Below the pieces are notes generated by a model. The model was not told where the DNA came from and made no database searches. It was given only the letters and a program-made list of their open reading frames with translations. Below are positions 31,359-31,536 of a stretch of 31,536 bases of DNA, one piece after another. Numbering within the stretch: the first letter of the stretch is position 1; every line of letters starts with the position of its first letter. This DNA comes from Patescibacteria group bacterium (lineage in GTDB: Bacteria; Patescibacteria; Microgenomatia; Levybacterales; UBA12049), in NCBI GenBank assembly GCA_023381035.1, contig JAMCTK010000071.1:1-31536 (forward strand), in the 5' to 3' direction. The position numbers and the translations under genes were made by a program.

Positions 31359-31536
31359 ATGACAAATTTTTTTCAGACAGTTTTTAGCCGTTATCCTATA
31401 AAAACCCGCAGGTTTTTAGAGATAATGCCGGGAATTTTGTCTTGGTCGTTAATCCTCTTCCCCATTTGGGGATCTTTATTTGTTCCTTATGCGGTTGCCT
31501 ATTTTATTCTTTTTTACGATGTTTACTGGTTTTATA
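31359..31536 (+). CDS. N-terminus of a membrane protein, possibly a glycosyltransferase (cut by window end)
   Basis: 59 codons are visible, starting ATG at 31359, 4 nt after the tatD stop. The sequence MTNFFQTVFSRYPIKTRRFL is followed by EIMPGILSWSLILFPIWGSL and a second hydrophobic run ending in DVYWFY. A basic start, PGxxSW and YDVYW remind me of the first helices of family-2-type membrane glycosyltransferases in this lineage, but the catalytic part lies outside the window, so this is a weak guess. It is probably co-transcribed with tatD. Confidence 0.6.
   Translation, partial: MTNFFQTVFSRYPIKTRRFLEIMPGILSWSLILFPIWGSLFVPYAVAYFILFYDVYWFY

Noticed and set aside
1..31536. UGA recoded as glycine (genetic code 25)
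   Set aside because: The ClpC-like and 3-TM genes end in TGA with overlapping ATGA starts, and reading frames are normal without recoding.

Overview
The window looks like a chromosome segment of an ultra-reduced bacterium of the Candidate Phyla Radiation (Patescibacteria), most likely the Microgenomates branch. This placement is inferred, not tested by phylogeny. The reasons are AT-rich DNA, compact versions of core proteins (IF2 without its N-terminal half, short HrcA, NusA ending after KH2, a degenerate DHH protein), few Shine-Dalgarno sites, a sortase beside TG-repeat surface proteins, and VirB2/VirB6-like membrane proteins in a long operon. UGA is used as a stop (ClpC-like gene, 3-TM gene), so the code is standard.

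Layout. (1) 1-5183, minus strand: information processing, nusA - infB - degenerate DHH protein, then rpsO - pnp (pnp cut by the window edge). rpsO has a clear promoter. nusA has a near-consensus promoter followed at once by an intrinsic terminator that ends 12 nt before its start codon, an apparent attenuator. (2) 5189-9549, minus strand: a cell-surface locus with three exported proteins sharing one TG...N..N repeat family, a sortase and a YezD/DUF2292-like small protein. It is rich in regulatory DNA: two copies of a 55-bp promoter cassette, two tandem terminators and a hairpin in front of the largest surface gene. (3) 9566-9660, plus strand: a free-standing promoter feeding straight into a hairpin with a U-tract, a candidate small RNA of about 57 nt. 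(4) 10202-23629, minus strand: an eight-gene, tightly packed operon in the order VirB2-like pilin, VirB6/TrbL-like protein, IYLYP-domain protein, ClpC/ClpA-like ATPase, M64-like metalloprotease-like protein, propeller-like protein with the same IYLYP-type domain, 3-TM protein, and a membrane-anchored Clp ATPase with a degenerate first ATPase domain. The last gene is broken by a perfect 86-bp tandem duplication. This operon is the best candidate for an undescribed system: an envelope machine with two Clp motors that both lack the ClpP-docking tripeptide. (5) 23656-27833, minus strand: the heat-shock cluster hrcA-grpE-dnaK-dnaJ, with a diverged CIRCE operator on the hrcA promoter. (6) 27862-31536: a small membrane protein, metG, tatD and the start of a membrane protein on the plus strand, and ddl on the minus strand, converging on metG with a 4-bp stop-codon overlap.

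A theme across the window is a -10 box placed 6-7 nt before the start codon (10164 gene, pilin, dnaJ, 27862 gene, metG, tatD), which suggests leaderless mRNAs. A second theme is promoters followed at once by an intrinsic terminator (nusA leader, 8041-8131, 9566-9660).
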